NCBI RefSeq assembly: GCF_030549525.1
Contig: NZ_CP130831.1
Span: forward strand, 3,497,501-3,561,500
Source of the DNA: Stenotrophomonas sp. 704A1
Lineage (GTDB): Bacteria; Pseudomonadota; Gammaproteobacteria; Xanthomonadales; Xanthomonadaceae
Direction of reading: 5' to 3'
Length of the DNA: 64,000 nucleotides
Part shown: piece by piece, positions 55,990-64,000 of the stretch
Position numbering within the stretch: position 1 is the stretch's first letter
Layout: each line of letters opens with the position of its first letter
Notes under the pieces: generated by a model
Told to the model about the DNA's origin: nothing
The model's database searches: none
Seen by the model: only the letters and a program-made list of their open reading frames with translations
Program-made: the position numbers and the translations under genes

Positions 55990-57017
55990 GCGGACTCTCC
56001 AGAAGTGCGGAAGGCGGTGGCGAGGATCGCGTCGATGCGATCGGTTTCCTTGAGGAAGGCGTCGTGACCATAGGGCGAGCGCAGCACGCGCAGGCTGCCG
56101 CGCGGACCCAGCCCTTCCACCAGGCCGACCAGATCGGCCAGCGGCACCAGGCGGTCGCCCTCCACTGCGATCACCACCGTGGGCGGCAGGATCGCGCGCG
56201 GGTCCACGCGGTGCAGGTCGATCGATTCGGACAGGCGCAGGTAGGCGGTCACCGGCGTGCGGGCGACGTACTGCGCGCCTGCGGCATCCAGGTAGTCCTC
56301 GGCAGCGACGCGCACCCGGCCGTTGATCACTTCAGGCGCTGCGTCGAAACGCTCGCCGAATTCCTCCGGCGTGCGATAGCTGAGCATCGCGAACTGCCGG
56401 GCCAGTGCCAGCCCGTGGTCTTCGCCGCACTGCAGCTGGCCCAGGGCCACGGCGCGGCGCTGCAGCGCACGCCAGGCCGCGGCGTAGGGATGCGGACGAT
56501 GCGCACCACTGGCCAGGACCAGCTGGCGCACGCGGGCGCGGTGGCGGATCGCGAACTGCTGGCCGACCAGCGCGCCGTAGGAGTAGCCCACGAACGCCTT
56601 CAGCGCGCGGATGCCGAGATGGTCGAGCAGCAGGGCCAGCGCATCCGCCTGGTCGGCGGTATCGATCGGTACATCCAGCGCACCGTCGGCACCGATGAAG
56701 TCGAACGCCAGCACGCGCAGGTGCTGCGGATCCAGGGCGCGACCGCTGCCGACCAGCCCTTCGGCCCAGCCCTTCTCCGTGAACTGCGCATTGGACGCCA
56801 CGTGGCGATGTGCGGAAATGCCGCCGGCCAGCACCACCACCGGCGCGCTGGCCGGGCCGACCCATTCGTAGCGCAGGCGTACCGGAGCGGGACCGGCATG
56901 ACGCATCGACAGCACAGCGGCGAACTCGCCGCGCTCGGCATGCACGCGGTCATCGACCGGCACGCTGACGGGGACAAAGGGTTCGGGGCGAAGCGCGGTG
57001 CAGGTGGCGAAGCTCAT
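55986..57017 (-). CDS. metX: Homoserine O-acyltransferase, MetX family
   Basis: A 343-residue alpha/beta hydrolase-fold protein from ATG 57017. It has GGISAHRHVAS, the nucleophile motif GYSYGALVGQQFA, VEGDRLVPLADL with the acid, and SPYGHDAFLKE with the His. It activates homoserine, the first committed step of methionine synthesis. Family knowledge: MetX proteins of Xanthomonadaceae have been reported to use succinyl-CoA, so the acyl donor should not be assumed to be acetyl-CoA. First gene of metX-metB-hom, behind a SAM riboswitch. Confidence 0.92.
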   Translation of the reverse strand: MSFATCTALRPEPFVPVSVPVDDRVHAERGEFAAVLSMRHAGPAPVRLRYEWVGPASAPVVVLAGGISAHRHVASNAQFTEKGWAEGLVGSGRALDPQHLRVLAFDFIGADGALDVPIDTADQADALALLLDHLGIRALKAFVGYSYGALVGQQFAIRHRARVRQLVLASGAHRPHPYAAAWRALQRRAVALGQLQCGEDHGLALARQFAMLSYRTPEEFGERFDAAPEVINGRVRVAAEDYLDAAGAQYVARTPVTAYLRLSESIDLHRVDPRAILPPTVVIAVEGDRLVPLADLVGLVEGLGPRGSLRVLRSPYGHDAFLKETDRIDAILATAFRTSGESA

Positions 57018-57111
57018 GGCAGGATCCGGTAGGGGAATCGGCCATCGAGCCTTCGCGGGGCTCGCGTTCGAGATGCACGGCGCGTGCATGGTTCGAACCA
57101 TCTTTCGGTGG

Positions 57112-57215
57112 ACGCCACGGTCCCCGCAGGATTTGGCACCTACGCAGGCGCTTTCGCGTCTGCGGGCTGCCCCGGCTTCAAAGGGCCTGTCCCTCTGCCG
57201 GTCTCGATGGTGGAG
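57112..57215 (-). promoter_or_regulatory. SAM-I-type riboswitch of the metX operon
   Basis: On the minus strand the leader reads ATCGAGACCGGC, AGAGGGACAGGCCC, TTGAAGCCGGGGCAGCC, a GCAG...CTGC hairpin, then GGTGCCAAATCCTGC. These are the conserved core pieces of the SAM-I (S-box) aptamer in order. It lies ~95 bases upstream of the metX start. No hairpin with a T-run follows, so control may act on translation or through Rho. The helix assignment is by eye. Confidence 0.88.
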
Positions 57216-57217
57216 CC

Positions 57218-57246
57218 ACGATGCCAGCCTCTGCCGGGCATGTCAA
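57218..57246 (-). promoter_or_regulatory. Sigma-70-type promoter of the metX operon
   Basis: The minus strand shows a perfect TTGACA (57246-57241), a 17-base spacer and CATCGT (57223-57218) as a weak -10. Transcription would start near 57211, right at the 5' side of the riboswitch. Confidence 0.65.
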
Positions 57247-57382
57247 TCCCTTCATGCGGATAAAGCGATGAATATTTTTCGCATCACCTTCCGGGGGAAC
57301 CGCGAGCGCCGGCGGACCGGCCCGGCACTGCCTCGTTCAGGATCGGGTACAGTCCCGGCGGTGTTCTGCCCTGGATCCACCG

Positions 57383-58264
57383 ATGCCGCGCCCCCTGACC
57401 TGCCTGCTGATCCCGCTGTTCCTGCTGGCCAACGCAGCCCACGCCAGCGACTGGCGCCAGGGCTGGGGCCTGCTGCCCGGCAACACCGCAGCGGCCAGCG
57501 CGGCCGGGCAACCGGCCCCGGCCGGGGTGCGGCTGCGCCTGCAGGCGGTTGGCGAGCAATGGCAGGCACGGATCGACAACCCGCTGTACGGCCCGGTGCA
57601 GATCGAACTGCGCCCGGCCCCCGGCAGCCGGATCGACGGTCTGCCGGTGCAGTCGCTGGTGCAGGGTGCGGGCAGCCTGGTGGTCGGCCATCTGCCCGCA
57701 CCCGACGCAGGCCGCGCACTGGACCTGCGCCTGCAGTCGGTGCCGGGCAGTCCCGCCGCGCGGGCCGAGGACGTGGCCTACCGCCTGCCCTTCGATGCCG
57801 TGCGCCTGCGCGTGGACCAGGCCCCGCAGGGACAGTTCAGCCACGATGACGAAGAGAACCGCGACGCCATCGACTTCGCCCTGCCCGAAGCCACGCTGGT
57901 CCAGGCCGCACGCGAAGGCACGGTGATGCAGGTGCAGGATGGATACCGCGGCCATGGCCTGGACCGTGAACGCGATGGCGGCCGCGCCAACTTCATCCGC
58001 ATCCTGCACAGCGACGGCAGCATGGCGATGTACGCCCACCTGCAGGCCGGCGGCATGCGCGTGCGCCCGGGCCAGGCGGTGCAGGCCGGCCAGCCGATCG
58101 CCCTGTCCGGCAACAGCGGCTACAGCACCGCGCCGCACCTGCATTTCGTCGTCCAGGTCAATCGCGGCATGGGCCTGCGCTCGGTGCCGGTGCGCATCTT
58201 CACCGCGCAGGGCCAGCTCCAGTTCGCCCGCCCGGGCAGCGCCGAGGGCGGCATCGGGCGCTGA
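57383..58264 (+). CDS. M23 family peptidase-like protein, first zinc ligand altered
   Basis: A 293-residue protein with a signal peptide (LTCLLIPLFLLANAAHA), a ~130-residue N-terminal beta domain and a C-terminal LytM/M23 domain. HLHF (His252/His254) and MYAHL are present. The usual HxxxD motif reads RDAID (Arg160, Asp164), so the first zinc ligand is missing. It may be catalytically inactive, as in regulator-type LytM proteins, or use another residue. It is divergent from metX. Confidence 0.85.
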   Translation: MPRPLTCLLIPLFLLANAAHASDWRQGWGLLPGNTAAASAAGQPAPAGVRLRLQAVGEQWQARIDNPLYGPVQIELRPAPGSRIDGLPVQSLVQGAGSLVVGHLPAPDAGRALDLRLQSVPGSPAARAEDVAYRLPFDAVRLRVDQAPQGQFSHDDEENRDAIDFALPEATLVQAAREGTVMQVQDGYRGHGLDRERDGGRANFIRILHSDGSMAMYAHLQAGGMRVRPGQAVQAGQPIALSGNSGYSTAPHLHFVVQVNRGMGLRSVPVRIFTAQGQLQFARPGSAEGGIGR

Positions 58265-58330
58265 CCGGCCCCGGCCGGTATAATCGGGCGCTTATCTCTT
58301 TGAAAAGCGCCCCATGCGGGCGCCACCGCC

Positions 58331-59935
58331 ATGTCCGAAGTCGCCACCGAAGCGTCGCGTCGCCGCACGTTCGCCATCATTTCCCACCCTGACGCCGGCA
58401 AGACCACGCTGACCGAAAAGCTGCTGCTGTTCGGGGGCGCGATCCAGATGGCCGGCTCGGTAAAAGGCCGCAAGGCCGCCCGTCACGCCACCTCCGACTG
58501 GATGGCGCTGGAAAAGGAACGCGGCATCTCCGTCACCTCCTCGGTGATGCAGTTCCCGTACGAAGGCAAGATCGTCAACCTGCTCGATACCCCCGGCCAC
58601 GCCGACTTCGGCGAGGACACCTACCGCGTGCTGACCGCGGTGGACTCGGCGCTGATGGTGATCGACGTGGCCAAGGGCGTGGAAGAACGCACCATCAAGC
58701 TGATGGAGGTCTGCCGCCTGCGCGACACCCCGATCATGACCTTCATCAACAAGCTCGACCGCGAGGGCAAGGACCCGATCGAGCTGCTGGATGAAGTGGA
58801 AACGGTGCTCGGCATCCAGTGCGCGCCGGTCACCTGGCCGATCGGCATGGGCCAGCGGCTGAAGGGCGTGGTCCACCTGCTGACCGGCGAAGTGCACCTG
58901 TACGAACCCGGCCGCAACTTCACCCGCCAGGATTCGACCATCTTCCCGTCCATCGATGCCCCCGGCCTGGCCGAGAAGATCGGTGCGCAGATGCTGGCCG
59001 AGCTTCGCGACGAGCTGGAACTGGTGCAGGGCGCCAGCCATCCGTTCGACCTGCAGGCCTACCGCGACGGCAAGCAGACCCCGGTGTTCTTCGGCTCCGG
59101 CGTGAACAACTTCGGCGTGCAGCCGCTGCTGGATTTCTTCGTCGAACACGCACCGCCGCCGCAGGCGCGCGCCAGCACCGGCCGCCAGATCGATCCGCAG
59201 GAAAACAAGCTGACCGGCTTCGTGTTCAAGATCCAGGCCAACATGGACCCGCAGCACCGCGACCGTGTGGCGTTCATGCGCGTCTGCTCGGGCCGCTTCA
59301 GCGCCGGCATGAAGACCTTCCACGTGCGCACCGGCAAGGACATGAAGCTGGCCAACGCGCTGACCTTCATGGCCAGCGACCGCGAAATCGCCGCCGAGGC
59401 GTGGCCGGGTGATGTGATCGGCATCCACAACCACGGCACCATCTCCATCGGCGATACCTTCACCGAGGGCGAGGCGATCACCTTCACCGGCATCCCGAAC
59501 TTCGCCCCGGAATTGTTCCGTCGTGCCCGCCTACGCGATCCGCTCAAGCTCAAGCAGCTGCAGAAGGGCCTGGCCCAGCTGTCCGAAGAAGGCGCCACCC
59601 AGTTCTTCCGCCCGCTGACCAGCAATGATCTGATCCTCGGCGCGGTGGGTGTGCTGCAGTTCGACGTGGCCGCCTACCGCCTGAAGGACGAGTACGGCGT
59701 GGAAGCCACCTTCGAGCCGGTCAGCGTCACGACCGCGCGCTGGGTCCACTGCAGCAACGAGAAGAAGCTGGAGGAGTTCCGCGAGAAGAATGCGCTGAAC
59801 CTGGCACTGGATGCGGCCGGTCACCTGGTCTACCTGGCGCCGACCCGGGTCAATCTGCAGCTGGCCCAGGAACGCGCGCCCGACGTGCGCTTCTCGGCCA
59901 CCCGCGAAGCCGCCCACACCGTGGCGGCCGGCTGA
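58331..59935 (+). CDS. prfC: Peptide chain release factor 3
   Basis: A 534-residue translational GTPase with P-loop [13 protein letters not shown], switch regions [13 protein letters not shown] and [14 protein letters not shown], and NKLDREGKD. It recycles RF1/RF2 from the ribosome after termination. Length matches the family (~530). The start at 58331 follows no strong ribosome site but gives the canonical [19 protein letters not shown]. Confidence 0.97.
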   Translation: MSEVATEASRRRTFAIISHPDAGKTTLTEKLLLFGGAIQMAGSVKGRKAARHATSDWMALEKERGISVTSSVMQFPYEGKIVNLLDTPGHADFGEDTYRVLTAVDSALMVIDVAKGVEERTIKLMEVCRLRDTPIMTFINKLDREGKDPIELLDEVETVLGIQCAPVTWPIGMGQRLKGVVHLLTGEVHLYEPGRNFTRQDSTIFPSIDAPGLAEKIGAQMLAELRDELELVQGASHPFDLQAYRDGKQTPVFFGSGVNNFGVQPLLDFFVEHAPPPQARASTGRQIDPQENKLTGFVFKIQANMDPQHRDRVAFMRVCSGRFSAGMKTFHVRTGKDMKLANALTFMASDREIAAEAWPGDVIGIHNHGTISIGDTFTEGEAITFTGIPNFAPELFRRARLRDPLKLKQLQKGLAQLSEEGATQFFRPLTSNDLILGAVGVLQFDVAAYRLKDEYGVEATFEPVSVTTARWVHCSNEKKLEEFREKNALNLALDAAGHLVYLAPTRVNLQLAQERAPDVRFSATREAAHTVAAG

Positions 59936-60079
59936 CCCCGGCCGGTCCTGGCCGTTGCGCCACGCACCGCGCGGGCCAACGGCAGCGGGCAACCATACGG
60001 TGGCAGGGGTGCACGCGCCCGCCATCGCGGCGATGATAGCGGGGTGCAGGTCCCCCTCCCTGCGAACGATGCCTACGCC

Positions 60080-60718
60080 ATGTCCACGACTTCCGTTGCC
60101 TCGATCCGTGAAGAAATCGCCAGCGCCCTGACCCACGGGTTGGGCGCTGTGTTCGCCCTCGCCGCCAGCGCGGTGCTGATCACCCTTGCCGCCATCTACG
60201 GCGACGGCTGGCAGCTGGCCAGCGCGATCGTGTTCGGCATCGCCCTGCTGCTGCTGTACACCGCCTCCACCCTGTACCACGCCATCCAGCATCCGCTGGC
60301 CAAGGGCAGGCTGAAGGTCTTCGACCACTGCGCGATCTACGTGCTGATCGCCGGCACCTATACCCCGTTCACCCTGATCGGCCTGCGCGGCCCCTGGGGC
60401 TGGGGCCTGTTCACCGCGATCTGGGCGCTGGCACTGGGCGGCGTGGTGTTCAAGCTGTTCTATACCGGCCGGTTCAAGGTGCTGTCCACGGTGATCTACA
60501 TCGCCATGGGCTGGCTGGTGGTGGTGGCGATCAAGCCGATGTGGGCGTCCATCGACGGCAGCACCCTGGCCTGGCTGTTCGGCGGCGGCCTGTCCTACAC
60601 GCTGGGCACCTACTTCTACCACCGCGAGTCGATCCCCTATTCGCACGCCATCTGGCACCTGTTCGTGATCGGCGGCAGCGTCTGCCACTTCGTCGCCGTC
60701 ACCATGCAGGTGCTCTGA
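60080..60718 (+). CDS. Hemolysin III / YqfA-type PAQR membrane protein
   Basis: A 212-residue protein with seven predicted helices and PAQR motifs: EEIASALTHGLGAVFAL, YTASTLYHAI, FDHCAIYVLIAGTYTPF and a final PYSHAIWHLFVIGGSVCHF. His/Ser/Asp residues in these motifs bind zinc in PAQR proteins. The name hemolysin III is historical; a membrane-lipid or hydrolase role is more likely. Confidence 0.9.
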   Translation: MSTTSVASIREEIASALTHGLGAVFALAASAVLITLAAIYGDGWQLASAIVFGIALLLLYTASTLYHAIQHPLAKGRLKVFDHCAIYVLIAGTYTPFTLIGLRGPWGWGLFTAIWALALGGVVFKLFYTGRFKVLSTVIYIAMGWLVVVAIKPMWASIDGSTLAWLFGGGLSYTLGTYFYHRESIPYSHAIWHLFVIGGSVCHFVAVTMQVL

Positions 60719-60833
60719 GCGCCGCCGCTCGGCGACGACGGCCGGGGCCCGCCCGGCCAGCCGGGGCGGTTGTGCACGCCACGCACATGAACGCTTCGCG
60801 CCCCGTCCACCCCGACGGGGCAACCATGGCAGC

Positions 60834-62807
60834 GTGAATGACACCGCTCCACAGACTGCGCCACACGCCTCCCGCTGGCGTCTTCGCCGCCCTGGCCGCC
60901 GCGGCCAGCGCTGGTTGGCTGTCCTGATCCTGCTGCTGGCAGCCCTGCTGGTGCTGATCGCGCTGTGGGACTGGAACTGGTTCAAGGGCCCGGTCGAGCG
61001 CGCCGTGCAGGCGCGCACCGGGCGCAGCCTGCAGATCGGCAACCTCGATGTCGACCTCGGCCGCACCAGCACGATCCGCGCCGACACGATCACCTTCGCC
61101 AATGCACCCTGGGCCAGGCAGCCGCAGATGGCCAGCGCAGACCGTGTGGAGATCGACATCCGCGTCTGGCCGCTGCTGCGCGGCAGCGTGCAGCTGCCGG
61201 AAATCCGCCTGACCCGCCCGGATGTGCTGCTGGAAACCGCGCCGCGCAAGGGCGATCCGGGCAACTGGGATTTCCTGGGCGACAGCAAGGGCGGCAGCAC
61301 CCCGCAGCTCAAGCGCCTGCGCATCGACGACGGCCGCCTGCAGTTCCTCGACGCGCTCGGCCGCACCGACATCCGCGTCAACGTCCGCAGCGGGCAGCCG
61401 CGGCAGGCCGACGCCGCGCCGCCGCTGCGGGTGGACGGCAAGGGACGCTGGCAGGGCAATCCGTTCACCCTGAACGGCGGTACCGAGTCACCGCTGGAAC
61501 TGACCGACAGCGCCCATCCCTTCCGCATCCATCTGGATGGCCGCGCCGGCGCCACCCGTGCAATCGCGCGAGGCACCCTGACCAACCCGTTCCAGCTGCA
61601 GGTGTTCGACCTGCAGTTCGCCCTCAGCGGCAAGGACATGGCCGACCTCTACCCGTTGCTGGGCATCGCCATCCCGCCGTCGCCGCCCTATGCGCTGGAG
61701 GGCCGCCTGAAACGCGATCACCAGGTCTGGCGCTACGAGAACTTCACCGGCAAGGTCGGCGACAGCGATCTGGGAGGCGACGTGCAGTTCGAGGTCGGCC
61801 GCGAGCGCCCGCGCATGACCGCCAACCTGGTATCCCGCCGCCTCGATTTCGACGACCTGGCCGGTTTCGTGGGGGCCCCGCCGAAGACCGGGGGCGGCGA
61901 AACCGCCAACGCCGAGCAGAAGGCCGACGCGGCACGCGTGGCCGCCAGCACGAAGGTGCTGCCCGCCACGCCGTACAACCTGGCCAAGCTGCGTGCGATG
62001 GATGCCGACGTGCGCTGGAAGGCCCAGCGCATCAACGCGCCGAAGCTGCCGCTGGACGATATGGATGCGCACCTGCTGCTGGACGATGGCGTGCTGCGGC
62101 TGGACCCGCTGAACTTCGGCGTGGCCGGTGGCGATATCCGCAGCACGATCCGCATGGATGCGCGGCGCCCGCAGATCGCCACCTCGCTCAAGGCCCGCGT
62201 GCGCGGCGTGCAGCTGGGCCAGTTGTTCCCCGATGCGAAGCTGGCCGAGCAGGCCAAGGGCGGCATCAGTGGAGACATCGACCTGAGCGGCCACGGCAAC
62301 TCCATCGCCGCCATGCTCGGCGGCAGCAGCGGCAACGTGGCGGTGGGCATGGGCCGCGGCCACGTGGGCAACCTGGTGATGGAACTGGCCGGCCTGGACA
62401 TCACCGAATCGCTGAAATTCCTGGTCACCGGTGACAGGCAGATTCCGCTGCGCTGCGCCTTCGCCGACTTCAGCGTGCGCGACGGCCTGATGAGCAGCCG
62501 GGCCCTGGCGGTGGACACCACCGATACCCTGGTCATCGGCGAAGGCGATGTCAGCCTGCGCGACGAGACCCTGGATCTGCTGCTCAGGCCGCGGCCGAAG
62601 GACAAGAGCATCCTGGTGCTGCGCTCACCGCTGCGCATCGGCGGCAGCTTCAAGGATCCCTCGTTCCGGCCGGACTTCAAGGCACTGGGTCTGCGCGGCG
62701 CAGTGGCCTTGACGCTGGGCAGCATCGCGCCGCCGGCAGCCCTGCTGGCCACCATCGAGCTGGGCCCGGGCAAGGATGCCAACTGCGGTGGGCACTACGC
62801 GAAGTAG
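60834..62807 (+). CDS. AsmA family inner-membrane protein
   Basis: A 657-residue protein with GTG start, a basic cytoplasmic tail and one membrane helix (AVLILLLAALLVLIALWDWNW). A long periplasmic part follows with an AsmA-type start (VERAVQARTGRSLQIGNLDVD, TITFANAPWA) and a C-terminal AsmA domain (GGISGDIDLSGHGNSIAAML, LLRPRPKDKSILVLRSPLRI). Family knowledge: AsmA-like proteins form lipid-transfer bridges between membranes. Upstream ATGs are out of frame, which supports GTG 60834. Confidence 0.88.
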   Translation: MNDTAPQTAPHASRWRLRRPGRRGQRWLAVLILLLAALLVLIALWDWNWFKGPVERAVQARTGRSLQIGNLDVDLGRTSTIRADTITFANAPWARQPQMASADRVEIDIRVWPLLRGSVQLPEIRLTRPDVLLETAPRKGDPGNWDFLGDSKGGSTPQLKRLRIDDGRLQFLDALGRTDIRVNVRSGQPRQADAAPPLRVDGKGRWQGNPFTLNGGTESPLELTDSAHPFRIHLDGRAGATRAIARGTLTNPFQLQVFDLQFALSGKDMADLYPLLGIAIPPSPPYALEGRLKRDHQVWRYENFTGKVGDSDLGGDVQFEVGRERPRMTANLVSRRLDFDDLAGFVGAPPKTGGGETANAEQKADAARVAASTKVLPATPYNLAKLRAMDADVRWKAQRINAPKLPLDDMDAHLLLDDGVLRLDPLNFGVAGGDIRSTIRMDARRPQIATSLKARVRGVQLGQLFPDAKLAEQAKGGISGDIDLSGHGNSIAAMLGGSSGNVAVGMGRGHVGNLVMELAGLDITESLKFLVTGDRQIPLRCAFADFSVRDGLMSSRALAVDTTDTLVIGEGDVSLRDETLDLLLRPRPKDKSILVLRSPLRIGGSFKDPSFRPDFKALGLRGAVALTLGSIAPPAALLATIELGPGKDANCGGHYAK

Positions 62808-62902
62808 CCGCGCGGCCCGCGGCGCCAGCCATGGGCATCCGCACGCATGGCGCCTGCCGGGAAAGCGGGCCGGCGGGCTGCACGCCCGCCAGCGCGGGAA
62901 TC

Positions 62903-63334
62903 TCACCCCGCCACGATGTACTGCTGCAGCTGATCCAGCTCACGCCGCTGTGCATCGATCACCGCCTTCACCAGGTCACCGATGGAGATCACCCCCAGTA
63001 CCTGGCCGCCCTCGACCACCGGCAGGTGCCGGATGCGGTAATCGGTCACCAGCTGCAGGCAGTGCTCGACCTGTTCACCCGGCGACACCGTCACCACCCG
63101 GGCTGTCATGATTTCCGAGACCGCCGTATCGCGCGAGGAACGGTCATGCAGCACGATCTTGCGGGCGTAATCGCGTTCGGACAGGATGCCGACCAGTCGC
63201 GGCCCCTCCATCACCAGCACCGCGCCAATGCCCTTCTCGGCCATCAGCCGGATCGCATCGATCACTGCCGCACCGGGCGCGACCGCATGTACTTCAGGGG
63301 ACTTGCCGTCCAACAGTTGCCGTACCGACGTCAT
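62903..63334 (-). CDS. CBS-domain pair protein
   Basis: A 143-residue protein from ATG 63334 (GGGAGG upstream) with two CBS motifs: VIDAIRLMAEKGIGAVLVME then GILSERDYARKIV, and TDYRIRHLPVVEGGQVLGVI then SIGDLVKAVI. Such stand-alone pairs bind adenine nucleotides and act as energy sensors; the target is unknown. Its start lies 41 bases inside the 3' end of the upstream glycosyltransferase gene on the same strand. Confidence 0.88.
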   Translation of the reverse strand: MTSVRQLLDGKSPEVHAVAPGAAVIDAIRLMAEKGIGAVLVMEGPRLVGILSERDYARKIVLHDRSSRDTAVSEIMTARVVTVSPGEQVEHCLQLVTDYRIRHLPVVEGGQVLGVISIGDLVKAVIDAQRRELDQLQQYIVAG

Positions 63335-64000
63335 CTGCCTGCCCTCCCAGGGTGGGTTGCAGCCCCGAGTCTGCCACGGAAGGCGCGAGCCACGCGTCAA
63401 CCAGATACAACGGCCGCTGCTTGGACTCCTCGTACAGCCGCCCCAGGTACTCGCCGATCAGGCCCAGCGCGATCAGCTGCACCCCGCCCAGGAACAGGAT
63501 CACCGCCATCATCGTCGGCCAGCCGGCGACGCGGTCGCCGTACAGCGCCGCCTTCACGATCACCCAGACCCCGAACAGGAAAGCCACCGCCGCCGTGGCC
63601 AGGCCCAGGTAGGTGGCCGCCCGCAGCGGCACCGTCGAGAATCCGGTGATCCCTTCCAGGGCGAAATTCCACAGGCGCCACAGGCTGAACTTGCTGTTGC
63701 CGGCCAGCCGTGCGTGCCGCTGGTAGGGCACCGCGATGCGGCGGAACCCCACCCAGCTGAAAAGTCCTTTCATGAACCGGTGACGCTCACGCATTTCACG
63801 CAACGCGCTCAGTGCACGCGCCGACAGCAGGCGGAAGTCCCCGGTATCGGCCGGAATCGGCGTCCGCGACAGGCGCCCGATCACCCGGTAGAACATCGCC
63901 GCGGTGGCGCGCTTGCTCCAGCTTTCGCCGTCGCGCACCAGTCGGGTGCCATACACATTGTCATACCCCTCGCGCCAGCGTTGGACGAACTGCGGCACCA
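63294..64000 (-). CDS. Glycosyltransferase family 2, GtrB/ArnC-like (5' end outside window)
   Basis: The last ~235 residues are present; the start lies beyond the window edge. It has DTGDFRLLSARAL and the RHRFMKGLFSWVGFRR segment typical of polyprenyl-phosphate glycosyltransferases. Two C-terminal helices follow (AATYLGLATAAVAFLFGVWVIV and MAVILFLGGVQLIALGLIGEYLGRLYEE). It probably transfers a sugar from a nucleotide donor to undecaprenyl phosphate for surface glycan synthesis. The Asp residues that bind the donor lie outside the window. Confidence 0.88.
   Translation of the reverse strand, partial: VPQFVQRWREGYDNVYGTRLVRDGESWSKRATAAMFYRVIGRLSRTPIPADTGDFRLLSARALSALREMRERHRFMKGLFSWVGFRRIAVPYQRHARLAGNSKFSLWRLWNFALEGITGFSTVPLRAATYLGLATAAVAFLFGVWVIVKAALYGDRVAGWPTMMAVILFLGGVQLIALGLIGEYLGRLYEESKQRPLYLVDAWLAPSVADSGLQPTLGGQADDVGTATVGRQVP

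Overview
The window looks like chromosome of a Stenotrophomonas, most likely of the S. maltophilia complex. The DNA is GC-rich, the gene set is that of the Xanthomonadaceae, and the intergenic spaces carry many copies of the short GTAG-headed palindromes known from S. maltophilia as SMAG/REP elements (GTAGCGCCGGGC-type and GTAGAGTCGAGC-type). Species assignment is inference; no rRNA or tRNA gene was found. No CRISPR array, intact transposase or prophage was seen. Most of the window is ordinary core genome.

Layout. 1-905: start of a chemoreceptor gene read leftward from a FliA-type promoter. 1131-6847: two secreted proteins in visibly less GC-rich DNA (a barrel-like protein with three CARDB repeats, and a beta-propeller-like protein with a C-terminal beta-sandwich) on either side of a murein pair (L,D-transpeptidase and M23 peptidase). 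7388-11191: purA and yjeT-hflC-hflK, read leftward. 11345-15184: quinone oxidoreductase, PilH-like regulator, cbpA, peroxiredoxin and a ferritin-like protein. 15269-23503: pbpC and an alpha-2-macroglobulin lipoprotein, separated by a carbonic anhydrase on the other strand. 23655-33642: the propionate (2-methylcitrate) locus, with prpB-prpC-acnD-prpF-prpD leftward and prpR divergent. A sigma-54 promoter and three TGAAAC boxes lie between prpB and prpR. A ParD-type antitoxin and a frameshifted ParE-type toxin sit inside the operon. 33703-41116: DoxX, NIF3-like protein, pdxH, glycerate kinase-like protein, dodecin, aroK-aroB, WGR protein, hemE and an MdtD-like exporter.

41124-41499 holds a nested inverted-repeat element. 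41512-48686: two tandem periplasmic-propeller hybrid histidine kinases. 48850-50639: a YceI / cytochrome b561 / YceI operon. 50731-53610: glutaredoxin-like protein, sdaA and an alpha/beta hydrolase. 53690-57017: metX-metB-hom operon with 4-nt overlaps, preceded by a SAM-I-type riboswitch. 57383-64000: M23 family protein, prfC, hemolysin III, AsmA protein, CBS protein and the end of a glycosyltransferase.

The main things to look at again are: the broken toxin gene inside the prp operon; SMAG palindromes whose GTAG supplies the stop codon of several genes; the nested palindromic element at 41.1-41.5 kb; and the Cys-repeat CARDB protein with its equally atypical neighbour. None is proven to be a new system.
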